In this document: in pieces, positions 1 to 8,436 of the stretch
Numbering within the stretch: the stretch's first letter is position 1
Layout of the letters: each line of letters starts with the position of its first letter
NCBI GenBank assembly: GCA_027489835.1
Contig: JAIXZF010000086.1
Location: 1 to 12,702, forward strand
Direction: 5' to 3'
Source: Hyphomicrobiales bacterium
GTDB lineage: Bacteria; Pseudomonadota; Alphaproteobacteria; Rhizobiales; Beijerinckiaceae
Length of the DNA: 12,702 nucleotides
Position numbers and translations under genes: made by a program
Notes under the pieces: generated by a model
Told to the model about the DNA's origin: nothing
Seen by the model: only the letters and a program-made list of their open reading frames with translations
The model's database searches: none

Positions 1-825
1 ATCGACCGCAGCCGCAAGGGCGACCAGATGGCGCCGCTTCGCCCGACGCTGACGCACGGCGGCGAGCAGGCTCCGGCGGCGACGCCGGACAAGGCGGACC
101 TCGACCGCCTGATCTTCGGGATCGAGGGCGAGGGCGTGGTCTCCGCCGGATTCTCGCTCGAGACCCTCAATCTCGCGCTAATCGGACCGGGTCAGTTCGA
201 GCTGCCGCGGCAGGAGGCGCCGCCCTCCGAGCCGGACGCCGCGCTGCTGGCGGCTCCGGCCCAGCCCTCCCACGAGACAGCCACTCACGATGCGCCGAAC
301 CAGGGGACATCGGCCCTCGTGCCGCAGGGCCTCGCGAGCCTGCCCGAGGCCGCCACCAGCAGCCAGCCGAAATCGCCGCGCCTCTCCCGTTACGCAGGGC
401 TCATCGGGGAGACGAACCCGTTCCGCGAGATGCGCTGCCTTGCCGAGGCGATCTACTTCGAGGCGCGCAGCGAGCCCGAGGAGGGCCAGGCGGCGGTGGC
501 GCAGGTGGTGCTCAACCGGGTCCGCCACGAGAACTACCCCGACACGGTCTGCGGCGTCGTCTACCAGAACCGGCACCGCTACCTCGCCTGCCAGTTCACC
601 TTCGCCTGCGAGGGCCGCTCGCTCCGCATCACCGAGCCCGACGCCTGGCGCGTGGCGGTGCAGATCGCCACCGACGTGGTGAGCGGCAAGATCTATCTCG
701 AGGATGTGGGCGCCTCGACGCATTACCATGCCGACTACGTCCGCCCGCGCTGGGCGCGCAGCCTCAAGCGCATGGACACCATCGGTCGCCACACCTTCTA
801 CAAACTCAGGCCTGGCCAAGCCTGA
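1..825 (+). CDS. Cell wall hydrolase, SleB family (5' end missing)
   Basis: The reading frame is open from the first base, so the true start lies upstream; the Met codon at base 28 is probably internal. The C-terminal half, from about base 418 to the stop, matches the SleB/hydrolase_2 domain: a stretch reading AEAIYFEARSE followed by QAAVAQVVLNRV, then CQFTF and THYHADYVRP. In this family the first Glu of the EAIYFEAR motif (residue 149 counted from base 1) is the expected catalytic acid for cleaving peptidoglycan glycan strands. The upstream part is Ala/Pro-rich with no recognisable domain, probably a periplasmic linker behind an unseen N-terminal anchor. In non-sporulating alphaproteobacteria such proteins are thought to act in cell wall remodelling. 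Nothing links it functionally to the following operon, from which 108 bases separate it. Confidence 0.88.
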   Translation: MDRSRKGDQMAPLRPTLTHGGEQAPAATPDKADLDRLIFGIEGEGVVSAGFSLETLNLALIGPGQFELPRQEAPPSEPDAALLAAPAQPSHETATHDAPNQGTSALVPQGLASLPEAATSSQPKSPRLSRYAGLIGETNPFREMRCLAEAIYFEARSEPEEGQAAVAQVVLNRVRHENYPDTVCGVVYQNRHRYLACQFTFACEGRSLRITEPDAWRVAVQIATDVVSGKIYLEDVGASTHYHADYVRPRWARSLKRMDTIGRHTFYKLRPGQA

Positions 826-826
826 G
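805..826. repeat. Short inverted repeat over the hydrolase stop codon
   Basis: CTCAGGC at 805-811 is perfectly complementary to GCCTGAG at 820-826, around an 8-base loop containing the palindrome TGGCCA. The right arm includes the TGA stop. A second, weaker pairing (CGGCCG at 828-833 with CGGCCG at 854-859) follows. No T-run follows the hairpin, so it is not a classical intrinsic terminator. It could be a REP-like element or a hairpin that protects the 3' end of the mRNA. Whether it recurs in the genome cannot be judged from this window. Confidence 0.4.
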
Positions 827-847
827 CCGGCCGGAGGTTTTGGCACT

Positions 848-876
848 TGCGGTCGGCCGCTCGCCTCGCCTAGCGT
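848..876 (+). promoter_or_regulatory. Weak sigma-70-type promoter candidate for the sox operon
   Basis: This is the only gap over 10 bases ahead of the operon. TTGCGG (848-853) and TAGCGT (871-876) are separated by 17 bases, but each matches the -35 and -10 consensus at only three of six positions. Transcription would begin near base 883 and leave a leader of about 50 bases before the preferred soxB start at 934. The evidence is position and spacing only; the real promoter may differ. Confidence 0.2.
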
Positions 877-933
877 GACGCGATGGCCGCGGCGACCGCA
901 CGGCCGCAACCCGCCGCGAGCCCGCCAGAGTCC

Positions 934-2187
934 ATGCAACGATATTCGGCCTTCCGCCTCGCGCTCGAAGCCTTGCGCGGCCATGGCGGATGGCAGCCCG
1001 CATGGCGCGATGCCGCGCCGAAGGATCGCTACAAGGTCGTGATCGTGGGCGCAGGGGGGCACGGGCTTGCCACCGCCTACCATCTCGCCAGGGATCACGG
1101 CATCACGGATGTCGCGGTGCTCGACAAGGGCCCGCTCGGGCTCGGCAATGTGGGCCGCAACACGACGATCATCCGCTCGAACTACTTCACCGCGCCCAAC
1201 ATCCGGTTCTACGACCATTCGCTGAAGCTGTGGGAGAACCTGGAGCGCGAGCTCAACTTCAACGTGATGGTGAGCCAGCGCGGATCGCTCAACCTCGCCC
1301 ACTCGGACGGCCAGCGCGACCTGTTCGCCCGGCGCGCCAACGCGATGCGGCTCGAAGGCGTCGCCATCGAGATGCTGGACAAGGACGCAGTGAAGGCGCT
1401 GTGCCCGCTCATCGATGTGGACAACGGCCGCTACCCGGTGGTGGGCGGCTTCCTGCAGCGCCGCGCCGGCACGGTCCGGCACGACGCCGTGGCCTGGGGC
1501 TATGCGCGGGCGGCGAGCGCGCGCGGCGTCGACATCGTGCAGCATTGCGAGGTCACCGCCATCCCGCGCGAGGGCGCGCGGGCCATGGGGGTCGAAACCA
1601 CGCGCGGCTTCATCGGGGCCGACAAGGTCGTGCTCGCCGTGGCGGGGCACTCCTCGCGGCTGGCAGCGATGGCGGGGTTCAGGCTGCCCATCGAGACCCA
1701 TGTCCTGCAGGCCTTCGTGACCGAGGCGGTCAAGCCGCTGCTCGACATCGTGGTAACCTACGGGGCGGGCCACTTCTACGTCAGCCAGTCCGACAAGGGC
1801 GGGCTGGTGTTCGGCGGCGGCACGGATGGCTACAACTCCTATGCCCAGCGCGGGACGCTGCCCATGGCGGAGGAGGTCCACGCCGCCGGCATCACGCTGA
1901 TGCCGGCGCTGTCGCGGCTGCGCACGCTGCGGCAATGGGGCGGGGTGATGGACATGAGCATGGACGGCAACCCGATCATCTCCACGACGCCGGTGGAGAA
2001 CCTCGCCGTCTCGACCGGCTGGTGCTATGGCGGGTTCAAGGCGATCCCGGCGGGCGGCACCTGCCTGGCGCATCTGGTGGCGACCGGCGCGCCTCATCCG
2101 CTCGCCGCGCATTTCGGGCTGAACCGCTTCGAGACGGGAGCCGTCATCGACGAGCGCGGCGTCGGCCCCCATCCTTACCTGCACTGA
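934..2187 (+). CDS. soxB: Sarcosine oxidase, beta subunit (heterotetrameric)
   Basis: This is the catalytic flavin subunit of the cytoplasmic four-subunit sarcosine oxidase, which oxidises the N-methyl group of sarcosine to give glycine and H2O2, with the one-carbon unit captured as 5,10-methylene-tetrahydrofolate. The chosen start gives 417 residues, the usual SoxB length, with the family-like N-terminus MQRYSAFRLALEAL and PAWRD. An in-frame ATG at 883 would add 17 Ala/Pro-rich residues not typical of the family. The FAD-binding glycine motif GAGGHG is at residues 39-44. His183, in the TVRHDAVAWGYAR segment, lies at the position where SoxB proteins carry covalently bound FMN. The gene opens the operon; soxD follows after 8 bases. 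The ribosome binding site ahead of 934 is poor (AGAG), so the start is well supported by homology but not by the Shine-Dalgarno sequence. Confidence 0.95.
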   Translation: MQRYSAFRLALEALRGHGGWQPAWRDAAPKDRYKVVIVGAGGHGLATAYHLARDHGITDVAVLDKGPLGLGNVGRNTTIIRSNYFTAPNIRFYDHSLKLWENLERELNFNVMVSQRGSLNLAHSDGQRDLFARRANAMRLEGVAIEMLDKDAVKALCPLIDVDNGRYPVVGGFLQRRAGTVRHDAVAWGYARAASARGVDIVQHCEVTAIPREGARAMGVETTRGFIGADKVVLAVAGHSSRLAAMAGFRLPIETHVLQAFVTEAVKPLLDIVVTYGAGHFYVSQSDKGGLVFGGGTDGYNSYAQRGTLPMAEEVHAAGITLMPALSRLRTLRQWGGVMDMSMDGNPIISTTPVENLAVSTGWCYGGFKAIPAGGTCLAHLVATGAPHPLAAHFGLNRFETGAVIDERGVGPHPYLH

Positions 2188-2195
2188 GCCGCCCC

Positions 2196-2444
2196 ATGCT
2201 CAGGATCACCTGTCCCCATTGCGGGCCGCGCGACGAGATCGAGTTCCGTTATCGCGGCGACGCGAGCCTCAGCCGCCCCGGCCCGGAGGACGACGCGAAG
2301 GCCTTCCAGCGCTACGCGTACGAACGCGAGAATCCGGCTGGAATGCACCTTGAATGGTGGCTCCATGTCGGCGGCTGCCGCCGCGCGCTGAAGCTCCAGC
2401 GCGACACGGCCAGCCACGTCATCGGCGGGGCGGGCGAGCCATGA
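2196..2444 (+). CDS. soxD: Sarcosine oxidase, delta subunit
   Basis: This is the small zinc-binding subunit of heterotetrameric sarcosine oxidase, 82 residues, the expected size for the family. The zinc ligands can be read directly: Cys6 and Cys9 in the N-terminal CPHC motif, and His57 and Cys61 in HVGGC, after the characteristic EWW segment. The start is fixed by the family N-terminus (MLRITCPHCG) and sits 8 bases after the soxB stop without a clear Shine-Dalgarno sequence, which suggests translational coupling. Its stop overlaps the soxA start by 4 bases (ATGA). In known complexes delta packs on the alpha subunit and has a structural rather than catalytic role. Confidence 0.95.
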   Translation: MLRITCPHCGPRDEIEFRYRGDASLSRPGPEDDAKAFQRYAYERENPAGMHLEWWLHVGGCRRALKLQRDTASHVIGGAGEP

Positions 2445-5395
2445 GCCCGCACCGCATTGCAGGACGGGACCAGGGCGCGCCCATCCGCTTCAGCTTCGAT
2501 GGAGAGGCTATCGAGGGGCGCGCGGGCGATACGCTGGCCTCCGCGCTGATGGCCAGCGGCGTCAGGCTGATGGGCCGGTCCTTCAAGCTGCACAGGCCGC
2601 GCGGCGTCGTCACGGCGGGCCCCGAGGAGCCCTCGGCGCTGGTCACCGTGGTGCGGCCGGGACGCAGGGACGTCAACCTGCCGGCCACGATGGTCGAGCT
2701 GTTCGACGGGCTCGAGGCGCACAGCCAGAACCGCTGGCCGCGGCTCGACCTCGACCTCATGTCCGTGACGGGGCGGCTCGGAAGCCTGTTCAGCGCGGGT
2801 TTCTATTACAAGACGTTCATGGGCCCGCAGGGCGCCTGGGAACGGCTGTACGAGCCGCTGATCCGCCGCGCCGCGGGTCTGGGACACGCGTCGACGGAGG
2901 CCGATCCGGACAGCTACGAGATCGTCCACGCCCATTGCGAGGTGCTGGTGATCGGCTCGGGGCTCGCCGGATTGTCGGCCGCGCGGGCGGCGGGCGAAGC
3001 GGGACGGCGCGTCATCGTGCTGGAGCAGGACAGGGCCTTCGGCGGTGGCGCGCTCGTGGACGGGGCGCTGGAGAGCTGGCGCTCCTCGACGCTTGCAGCC
3101 CTGTCGGCCATGCCGGAGGTCAGGATGCTGTACCGCACGACGGCCGTCGGTGCCTATGGGCATGGCGTGGTCGCGGCGCTGGAGCGCGTGGCCGACCATC
3201 TGCCGGAGCCGGAGCCCTTCCAGCCGCGCCAGCGCCTCTACGTGATCCGCGCCCGGCGCATCGTGCTCGCCACCGGCGCGGTCGAGCGGCTCGTCGCGCT
3301 CGCCAACAACGATGTGCCCGGCGTGATGCTGGCCACGGCGGCCAGGGCCTATGTGAACCGCCACGGCGCGGCGCCGGGGCGAAGCGCCGTGTTCTTCGTC
3401 AACAATGACGAGGCCTATGCGGCAGTGCGCGACCTGAAGGCGGCGGGCATCGCCATCGCGGCGGTGGTCGATCCGCGCGAGCCCACGCCGATCGCCGCCG
3501 AAGCGGAAGCGGCCGGCCTACCCGTGCTGTTCGGCCACGAGGTCACAGCCGTGAGAGGCCGGCGCAGCGTGGCCGGCGTCAGGGTCCGCAAGCGCGGGAC
3601 GATGCAGGAGCGGGCCATCGCCTGCGACCTGTTGGGCCTGTCCGGCGGCTACTCGCCGCAGACCCAGCTCGCCGCCCAGGCGCAGCTCGGCACGGCCTGG
3701 ATCGAGGCGATCGCCGGCTTCGCGGCGATTGGGCCCTCGCCGGATGCGGAAGCGTTCAGTGCGATGATCCCGGCGGGGGCCGCAGCGGGCGTGTTCGGGC
3801 GGCTCGAGGCAGCCCGCCATGGCGCGGCGGCCGGCGCGCGGGCTGCCGGGCTCGCTTCGGATCCGGCTCAGCCACCCGCGGAGGCGCGCGAGCCGGCCGT
3901 TCCGCCCCGGCGCGATGGGCCGATCATGCCGCTCTGGGAGGTCAGGGGACGGGGCAAGGCCTTCGTCGACCTGCAGAACGACGTCACCGCCGACGACATG
4001 CGGCAGGCCGCGCGCGAGGGCTACCGCCATGTCGAGCACGCCAAGCGCTACACGACCCATGGCATGGGCACGGATCAGGGCCGCACGGGCGGGCTGGTCG
4101 GCGCGGCCGTGCTGGCGGCGGCGCAAGGGCGAGAGGTGAGCGCGGTCGGCCTGTCGAAGCCACGGCCCTTCGTGACCCCGGTCAGCTTCGGCGCGCTGGC
4201 CGGCGCCGAGACCGGCGCGCATTTCAAGCCCGAGCGGCGGCTGCCGCTGCATGGCTGGCACGAGGCGCATGGCGCGGTCTTCGTGCGGATCGGCCTCTGG
4301 CTGAGGCCGCTCGTCTATTCGGGGGGCGACACGAGCTGGGGCCCGGTCGTGGCCGAAGCGCGCGCGGTCAGGTCGGGCGTCGGCATCACGGATGTGTCCT
4401 CCCTGGGCAAGATCGACGTCCGGGGCCGGGACGCCGCTGCCTTCCTCGACCGCATCTACGCCAACGGCTTCTCCAGCCTGTCCGTCGGCAAGGCGCGCTA
4501 CGGGCTGATGCTGCGCGAGGACGGCATCGTGTTCGACGACGGCACGACCTCGCGCCTCGCCGAGGACCATTTCATCGTCACGACCACCACCGGCAAGGCG
4601 ACCGAGGCGCTGGAGCACATGGAGTTCCACGCCCAGTGCGTCTGGCCCGAGCTCGACGTGCGCCTCGCCAACATCGCCGACCACTGGGCCCAGTTCGCCA
4701 TCGCGGGGCCCCGGTCGCGGGCGGTGCTGAGCCGCATCGTCGCGGGGCTCGATCTGTCCAACGAAGGCTTTCCCTTCATGGCCGCCGGCGAAGCCATCAT
4801 CGCCGGCGTGCCGGGCCGCATCTTCCGGATCAGCTTCTCGGGCGAGCTTGCCTACGAGGTCGCCGTGCCGGCCGGCCATGCCGCCTTCGTCTGGGACGCC
4901 ATCATGGCGGCCGGCGAGCCGGACGGCATCCGGCCCTATGGGCTCGACGCGCTCAACCTGATGCGGATCGAGAAGGGGCATGTCGCCGGCTCGGAGCTCA
5001 ACGGCCAGACCACCGCCGCCGATCTCGGCCTTGGCCGGATGCTCAAGAAGAAGGGCGACTTCATCGGCCGCGCCCTCGCAGGCCGGCCGGCGCTCGCCGC
5101 GGCGGACCGGCTCCAGCTCGTGGGGCTGCACCCTGTCAACAAGGCGCGCCGGCTGCGCAACGGCGCCCATCTCGTCAGCGCGGGCGAGCCGAAGCGCAGC
5201 CAGGGCTACCTCACCGCCGCCTGCATGACATCGGAGGGGCCGCATGACTGGATCGGCCTCGCCTTGCTGGAAGGCGGGCATGGGCGCCATGGTGAACGCA
5301 TGATCGCCACCTCGCCGGTGCATGACGAGGCCATCGAGGTCGAGATCGCGAGCCCGCACAGGCTCGATCCGGAGAATGCCCGTGTCAAAGCCTGA
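2441..5395 (+). CDS. soxA: Sarcosine oxidase, alpha subunit
   Basis: This is the large NAD- and folate-binding subunit of sarcosine oxidase, 984 residues, close to the family length. Visible domains in order: an N-terminal ferredoxin-like domain (about 14-95, with GRSFKLHRPRG) that has no cysteines and so carries no Fe-S cluster, as usual in SoxA; a Rossmann dinucleotide-binding domain with GSGLAG at 172-177; the SoxA A3 region (FVDLQNDVTADD and HAKRYTTHGMGTDQG, roughly 505-560); and a GcvT-like folate domain from about residue 605 to the end. That domain is where methylene-tetrahydrofolate is formed from the one-carbon unit released at the SoxB flavin. The start ATG overlaps the soxD stop by 4 bases. 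A frame open upstream of 2441 is only read-through within soxD. Confidence 0.95.
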   Translation: MSPHRIAGRDQGAPIRFSFDGEAIEGRAGDTLASALMASGVRLMGRSFKLHRPRGVVTAGPEEPSALVTVVRPGRRDVNLPATMVELFDGLEAHSQNRWPRLDLDLMSVTGRLGSLFSAGFYYKTFMGPQGAWERLYEPLIRRAAGLGHASTEADPDSYEIVHAHCEVLVIGSGLAGLSAARAAGEAGRRVIVLEQDRAFGGGALVDGALESWRSSTLAALSAMPEVRMLYRTTAVGAYGHGVVAALERVADHLPEPEPFQPRQRLYVIRARRIVLATGAVERLVALANNDVPGVMLATAARAYVNRHGAAPGRSAVFFVNNDEAYAAVRDLKAAGIAIAAVVDPREPTPIAAEAEAAGLPVLFGHEVTAVRGRRSVAGVRVRKRGTMQERAIACDLLGLSGGYSPQTQLAAQAQLGTAWIEAIAGFAAIGPSPDAEAFSAMIPAGAAAGVFGRLEAARHGAAAGARAAGLASDPAQPPAEAREPAVPPRRDGPIMPLWEVRGRGKAFVDLQNDVTADDMRQAAREGYRHVEHAKRYTTHGMGTDQGRTGGLVGAAVLAAAQGREVSAVGLSKPRPFVTPVSFGALAGAETGAHFKPERRLPLHGWHEAHGAVFVRIGLWLRPLVYSGGDTSWGPVVAEARAVRSGVGITDVSSLGKIDVRGRDAAAFLDRIYANGFSSLSVGKARYGLMLREDGIVFDDGTTSRLAEDHFIVTTTTGKATEALEHMEFHAQCVWPELDVRLANIADHWAQFAIAGPRSRAVLSRIVAGLDLSNEGFPFMAAGEAIIAGVPGRIFRISFSGELAYEVAVPAGHAAFVWDAIMAAGEPDGIRPYGLDALNLMRIEKGHVAGSELNGQTTAADLGLGRMLKKKGDFIGRALAGRPALAAADRLQLVGLHPVNKARRLRNGAHLVSAGEPKRSQGYLTAACMTSEGPHDWIGLALLEGGHGRHGERMIATSPVHDEAIEVEIASPHRLDPENARVKA
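5371..5374 (+). promoter_or_regulatory. soxG: Shine-Dalgarno site deciding the soxG start
   Basis: GGAG lies inside the end of soxA. It is 1 base from the ATG at 5376, which is too close, and 7 bases from the in-frame GTG at 5382, which is ideal. This favours the GTG start. Confidence 0.5.
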
Positions 5396-6014
5396 GCGCG
5401 GCCTCGGCTGGGGCGGGCTGCCGCCGCCAGGCCATCACGGCGCCCTTGGGCGCGACCCCGTCAAGCTGCAGGCCTTCATGCGCGACGCCGTCGAGGTGCG
5501 GCTGGCGCCGGGCATGGCCGAGGCTCTGCGGCACGCGGCCGCCGGCCTCGGGCTGGCATTGCCGGGCATGGGCGAAAGCGCCGGGACAGGCAGTGCGACC
5601 GGCGCCGTAACCACGCTCGGCCTCGCGCCCGGAGAATGGCTGGCCCTGGCGAGGCCGGAGGAGCCCGGCGCCTTCGCGCGGCGCATCGCATCCGGGCTGG
5701 AGGCCGCGGCCAGCGTCGTCGAGACCGGCCATGGCCTCGCCTGCTTCAGCGTTTCCGGGCGGGCGGCGCGCGAGGTCCTCGCCAAGGGCTGCCGGCTGGA
5801 CCTTCACCCTGCCGTGTTCACTTCCTCCACCGCGGCGCGCACGGTGATCGCGCAGATTCCCGTCACCCTGTGGCGCAAGGACGAGGCCGGCGCTGCGGAC
5901 AGCCCCGTATTCGCTCTTGCCGTGCCGCTCACCTTCGCCCAAAGCTTCGCGCACTTTCTGCTCGGGGCGTCGGCCGGGACGGGCGCCGAAATCCTGCCCG
6001 CCTCCAAGGACTGA
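5382..6014 (+). CDS. soxG: Sarcosine oxidase, gamma subunit
   Basis: This is the fourth subunit of the complex, a GcvT-like protein of the SoxG family that supports assembly around the flavin sites; no separate catalytic activity is known. The GTG start gives 210 residues and is preferred because of the GGAG at 5371-5374. An ATG two codons earlier (5376) would give 212. Either way the start lies inside the end of soxA, so translation is coupled. The C-terminal part carries the family pattern: TSSTAARTVIAQIPVTLWRK, then a hydrophobic stretch ending in AQSFAHFLL. The middle is Ala/Gly-rich and poorly conserved, as is common for SoxG. The assignment rests partly on position in the soxBDAG order. 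Confidence 0.88.
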   Translation: MSKPERGLGWGGLPPPGHHGALGRDPVKLQAFMRDAVEVRLAPGMAEALRHAAAGLGLALPGMGESAGTGSATGAVTTLGLAPGEWLALARPEEPGAFARRIASGLEAAASVVETGHGLACFSVSGRAAREVLAKGCRLDLHPAVFTSSTAARTVIAQIPVTLWRKDEAGAADSPVFALAVPLTFAQSFAHFLLGASAGTGAEILPASKD

Positions 6015-6017
6015 ACC

Positions 6018-8432
6018 ATGAAGACCAGCGCACAGGCTGTCGTGATCGGAGGCGGCGTCGTCGGCGTCTCGGTGCTCTATCATCTTGCCAAGGCCGGCTG
6101 GACCGACGTGGTGCTGCTCGACAAGAACGAGCTGACCTCTGGCTCGACCTGGCACGCGGCGGGCGGGGTCACCACGCTCAACTCCGACGCCAACGTCTCG
6201 CGGCTGCAGAAATACACCTTCGACCTCTACCGCGAGCTCGAGGCCTCGACCGGGCTGAGCTGCGGCATCCACCACAATGGCGGCATCTACCTCGCAACCG
6301 ATGACGGGCAGATGGACTTCCTCAGGCTCATCCATTCGCGCGCCCGCACGCTGAAGATGGACACCGAGCTGATCTCGATGGCGGAGGCCAAGCGCCGCAA
6401 CGTCCTGATCGAGGAGCGCTTCTTCAAGGGCGCGCTCTGGCGCGAGGATGGCGGCTATGTCGATCCGTGGCTGGTGACGCAGGCCTACGCGACTGCGGCC
6501 CGCAACATGGGCGCCGAGATCAACCGCTTCACCAAGGTCCTGGCGCTGGACCAGCGCGCCGACGGCTCCTGGGACGTGCGCACCGACAAGGGCGACATCC
6601 ATGCCGGCCATGTGGTGAATGCTGGCGGGCTCTGGGCGCGCGAGATCGGGCGCCTGGTCGGGCTGGAGCTGCCCGTGCTCGCCATGGAGCACCACTACAT
6701 CATCACCGAACCCGTGCCGGAACTGGAAGGGCTCGAGAAGGAGATCATCAACACCTCCGACTTCACCGGCGAGATTTACCTGCGCCAGGAGGGCCAGGGC
6801 GTCCTGCTCGGCACCTACGAGCAGGCCTGCGTGCCGTGGTCTCCCGACACGACGCCGGACGATTTCCACACGCAGCTCCTGCCGGACGACCTCGAGCGCA
6901 TCTCGCCCGAGCTCGAACGCGGCTTCCGGCATTTCCCGGCGCTGAGCAAGGTCGGCATCAAGAAGGCGATCAACGGGCCCTTCACCTTCTCGCCGGACGG
7001 CAACCCGCTGGTCGGTCCGGTCAGGGGGCTGCCGAATTTCTGGCTGGCCTGCGCGGTGATGGCGGGCTTCAGCCAGGGCGGCGGGGTCGGGCTCGTGCTC
7101 TCGCGCTGGATGGTGGACGGCGATCCCGGCCAGGACGTGCTGGCCATGGACGCGGCCCGCTACGGCGTCTTCGCCACGCCGCGCTACACCGCCATCAAGG
7201 TCGACGAGAACTACAGGCGCCGCTTCCGCCTGACCTTCCCCAACGAGGAGATGCCGGCGGCCCGGCCCTTCCGGCGCACGCCGATCCACGACCGGCTCGT
7301 GGATCGCGGCGCGGTGATGGGCGCCAATTTCGGGCTGGAGAGCGCGCTCTGGTTCGCGCCGCCCGGCGTCGAGCCGGTCGAGACGCCGACCTATCGGCGC
7401 TCCAACGCCATGCCCCACGTCAAGGCCGAGTGCGACGCGGTGCGCACGGCGGTGGGCCTTTACGAGGCGTCCAACTACGGCAAGTACGAGGTGACGGGCA
7501 AAGGCGCGCGCCGCTGGCTCGACCGCGTCTTCGCCTGCCGCATCCCCAAGCCGGGCCGCATGGCCATCGCGCCGATGCTGAACGCGAAAGGCCGCATCAT
7601 GGGCGATCTGTCGATCGCCGCGCTGGCCGAGGACCGCTACCTCATCATCGGCTCGGGCTTCGCCGAAGCCTTCCACATGCGCTGGTTCCAGGCATCCAAC
7701 CCGCCCGACGACGTCTTCATCCGTGCGGCCTCCTCGACGCTGACGGGCTTCTCGATCGCCGGGCCCCTTGCCCGCGCAGTCATGCAGAAGCTGGTGCGCG
7801 AGGATATGAGCAATGCCGCGTTCCGGTTCTTCGCGGTGAAGGAGACCGCCGTCGGCATGAGCCCCGCCATCCTGGCGCGCTGCGGCTTCACCGGCGAGCT
7901 GGGCTACGAGATGTGGGTGACCCCCGACTTCCAGCTCCAGCTCTTCGAGGAGCTGATGGCGGCGGGCGCGGAGATCGGCATGAAGCTGTTCGGCGGGCGG
8001 GCGCTCTCCTCGCTCAGGCTCGAAAAGAACTACGGCTCCTTCAACAAGGATTTCCGTCCCGACTACACGGCGGCCGAAACCGGGCTCGACGTCTTCATCG
8101 ACTTCGACAAGGCCGACTTCACCGGCAAGCAGGCGGCTGTGGCGGAGCGCGAGCTCGGGCCCAGCCGCCGCTTCGTCGTGTTCGAGGTCGACGCGCCCCA
8201 TGCCGACGCGATCGGCTACGAGGTGGTGCTGAAGGACGATGTGCCCGTGGGCTACTGCACCTCGGGCTCATGGGGCCACTGGACCGGCAAGAGCCTGGCC
8301 GCGGGCTATGTGCAGGCGGATCTCGCGAAGGATGGCGAGAGCCTCCACATCGACATCCTCGGCCGGCATTGCCCCGCGAGGATCGTCGCGCGGCCGCTGC
8401 ACGATCCCGACGGGCTGAGGCTCAGGGGATGA
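6018..8432 (+). CDS. Dimethylglycine/sarcosine dehydrogenase-like FAD protein with GcvT domain
   Basis: This 804-residue enzyme has the architecture of dimethylglycine and sarcosine dehydrogenases: an N-terminal FAD-dependent amine oxidoreductase domain (about 1-370, glycine motif GGGVVG at 11-16), a short middle domain (to about 425), and a folate-binding aminomethyltransferase-like region, GcvT_N then GcvT_C (about 428-800). His46 in GSTWHAAGG matches the site where the mitochondrial dehydrogenases bind FAD covalently. The expected reaction is oxidative removal of an N-methyl group with transfer of the one-carbon unit to tetrahydrofolate. Lying 3 bases after soxG, it most plausibly converts dimethylglycine to the sarcosine used by SoxBDAG, but substrate choice cannot be read from the sequence and another N-methylated amino acid is possible. 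AAGGA at 6006-6010 is a well-placed ribosome binding site. Confidence 0.88.
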   Translation: MKTSAQAVVIGGGVVGVSVLYHLAKAGWTDVVLLDKNELTSGSTWHAAGGVTTLNSDANVSRLQKYTFDLYRELEASTGLSCGIHHNGGIYLATDDGQMDFLRLIHSRARTLKMDTELISMAEAKRRNVLIEERFFKGALWREDGGYVDPWLVTQAYATAARNMGAEINRFTKVLALDQRADGSWDVRTDKGDIHAGHVVNAGGLWAREIGRLVGLELPVLAMEHHYIITEPVPELEGLEKEIINTSDFTGEIYLRQEGQGVLLGTYEQACVPWSPDTTPDDFHTQLLPDDLERISPELERGFRHFPALSKVGIKKAINGPFTFSPDGNPLVGPVRGLPNFWLACAVMAGFSQGGGVGLVLSRWMVDGDPGQDVLAMDAARYGVFATPRYTAIKVDENYRRRFRLTFPNEEMPAARPFRRTPIHDRLVDRGAVMGANFGLESALWFAPPGVEPVETPTYRRSNAMPHVKAECDAVRTAVGLYEASNYGKYEVTGKGARRWLDRVFACRIPKPGRMAIAPMLNAKGRIMGDLSIAALAEDRYLIIGSGFAEAFHMRWFQASNPPDDVFIRAASSTLTGFSIAGPLARAVMQKLVREDMSNAAFRFFAVKETAVGMSPAILARCGFTGELGYEMWVTPDFQLQLFEELMAAGAEIGMKLFGGRALSSLRLEKNYGSFNKDFRPDYTAAETGLDVFIDFDKADFTGKQAAVAERELGPSRRFVVFEVDAPHADAIGYEVVLKDDVPVGYCTSGSWGHWTGKSLAAGYVQADLAKDGESLHIDILGRHCPARIVARPLHDPDGLRLRG

Positions 8433-8436
8433 GCCG

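Noticed and set aside
28..30. ATG at 28 as the start of the cell wall hydrolase
   Set aside because: The frame is open back to base 1 with no recognisable ribosome binding site ahead of this codon, and the expected N-terminal anchor is missing, so the gene most likely begins upstream of the window.
841..850. TGGCAC followed by TTGC, resembling a sigma-54 promoter
   Set aside because: The two blocks are directly adjacent, whereas sigma-54 promoters need about five bases between TGGCAC and TTGC.
847..873. Tiny eight-codon leader frame (TTG to TAG) after a GGAGG at 833-837
   Set aside because: It is too short to distinguish from chance in GC-rich DNA, and the GGAGG is beside the second inverted repeat. 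No attenuator structure is visible.
883..933. In-frame ATG at 883 as the soxB start
   Set aside because: It adds 17 low-complexity residues, and the family N-terminus begins at 934. If the weak promoter call is right, the 883 start would also be leaderless.
990..2195. Upstream extension of the soxD frame back to base 990
   Set aside because: It lies inside soxB in another frame with Arg/Ala-rich nonsense translation; soxD homology begins exactly at 2196.
5385..8201. Very long open frame on the minus strand (over 900 codons), with similar ones at 178-2184, 3518-5359, 8624-11278 and 10935-12620
   Set aside because: Each lies opposite a well-recognised + strand gene. The translations are Arg/His/Asp-rich without any domain, a common by-product of GC-rich codon bias.
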